From Okeania sp. SIO1I7 (GTDB lineage: Bacteria; Cyanobacteriota; Cyanobacteriia; Cyanobacteriales; Microcoleaceae), in assembly GCA_010672585.1 (NCBI GenBank), contig JAAHGF010000008.1, positions 692,998 through 756,997 of the forward strand: 64,000 nt of DNA, given 5' to 3'. This document shows, in pieces, positions 63,776 to 64,000 of the stretch. Within the stretch, counting starts at the first letter, position 1. Each line of letters begins with the position of its first letter. A program made the translations under genes and the position numbers. Below the pieces are notes generated by a model. It was not told the origin of the DNA. It saw only the letters and a program-made list of their open reading frames with translations, and did no database searches.

Positions 63776-64000
63776 ATGAGCATTATTATTTCTGATGAAA
63801 TTTTGTGTACGACTAGAATGACAGAATCTGAGATGAAACTGGAAATAGCTGTTATGCTTTTCCAAAAAGAAAAACTAACTTTAGGTCAAGCTAGTCGGTT
63901 TGCTGACATGAATAGAATTGCTTTTCAGCATTTATTAGCTAGTCGTCAAATTCCGGTTCATTATGATGTAAAAGACTTGGAAAAAGACATTGAAAACTTG
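63776..64000 (+). CDS. UPF0175-family protein (3' end outside the window)
   Basis: The 75 codons visible start MSIIISDEILCTTRMTESEMKLEIAVMLFQKEKLTLGQASRFADMNRIAFQHLLASRQIPVHYD. This is the UPF0175 pattern: a short strand, then a predicted helix-turn-helix with LTLGQASxxADMxRxxFxxLL. Family members of about 85-95 aa usually precede a PIN-domain (DUF3368) gene and are predicted antitoxins. The gene is cut by the window edge, so its partner cannot be seen. The ATG follows an ATTAATT/TTAATTG heptad run, without a clear ribosome site. Confidence 0.75.
   Translation, partial: MSIIISDEILCTTRMTESEMKLEIAVMLFQKEKLTLGQASRFADMNRIAFQHLLASRQIPVHYDVKDLEKDIENL

Overview
The window looks like chromosomal DNA from a filamentous, low-GC cyanobacterium of the Oscillatoriales type (Trichodesmium/Okeania/Oscillatoria-like; the genus is inference). 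The signs are petH with a phycobilisome-linker (CpcD-like) N-terminus, GuaB3-type IMP dehydrogenase, plastid-type dihydrolipoamide acetyltransferase, YlqD, acyl-ACP synthetase, PatA-type regulators, DUF1822, Hanks kinases fused to WD40 or GUN4 domains, and scattered GCGATCGC (HIP1) sites. Coding density is low. Intergenic DNA is full of small inverted-repeat elements, IS200/IS605-like remnants and 7-bp tandem repeats.

Layout. 0-4.4 kb: a dead tnpB end, a C39-like peptidase gene, a broken second copy of it carrying nested insertions, and a GH24 lysozyme with a changed active site. 4.4-10.6 kb: an HTH-AAA ATPase, a broken S23-family gene, an AAA-CHASE2 membrane protein, a HAD dehalogenase and a fragment of a ClC/USP gene. 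11-21.8 kb: ClC-CBS-USP chloride channel, a secreted FG-GAP/cadherin-like repeat protein, trxA, guaB3 and phzF. 22.3-34.5 kb, all on the minus strand: two TPR paralogues, DUF1822, a sigma-like HTH protein, a subtilisin and a secreted TPR-CHAT protein whose CHAT catalytic His and Cys are both substituted. 35-41.6 kb: two tandem PatA-like response regulators, a 2H phosphoesterase, an EamA transporter whose start codon lies in a repeat-element end, an IS630 remnant and a small hypothetical protein. 42.4-43.6 kb: petH with a likely terminator. 45-56.6 kb, minus strand: four related Ser/Thr kinases (two with WD40, two with GUN4) and a ligand-binding lipoprotein. One GUN4 kinase is cut by an in-frame TAG. 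A coupled pair of antitoxin-like genes without a toxin sits among them. 57-64 kb: acyl-ACP synthetase, YlqD, PDH E2, a membrane protein also split by an in-frame TAG, a secreted hypothetical protein and a UPF0175 gene that runs off the end.

How the parts relate. Housekeeping genes (trxA, guaB3, petH, aas, pdhC) alternate with islands of lineage-specific signalling and secreted proteins (kinases, PatA-like, TPR, CHAT, CHASE2). The best candidates for something undescribed are: (1) a non-autonomous element family inserted precisely after TTAC with no target duplication, with empty and filled sites both visible in the window; (2) the HTH/DUF1822/TPR/subtilisin/pseudo-CHAT locus; (3) the kinase-GUN4/WD40 cluster. 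Paralogous flanks give internal empty-site controls for two element families, so their exact ends can be read directly. All function calls come from reading motifs and recalling families; no database search was run.
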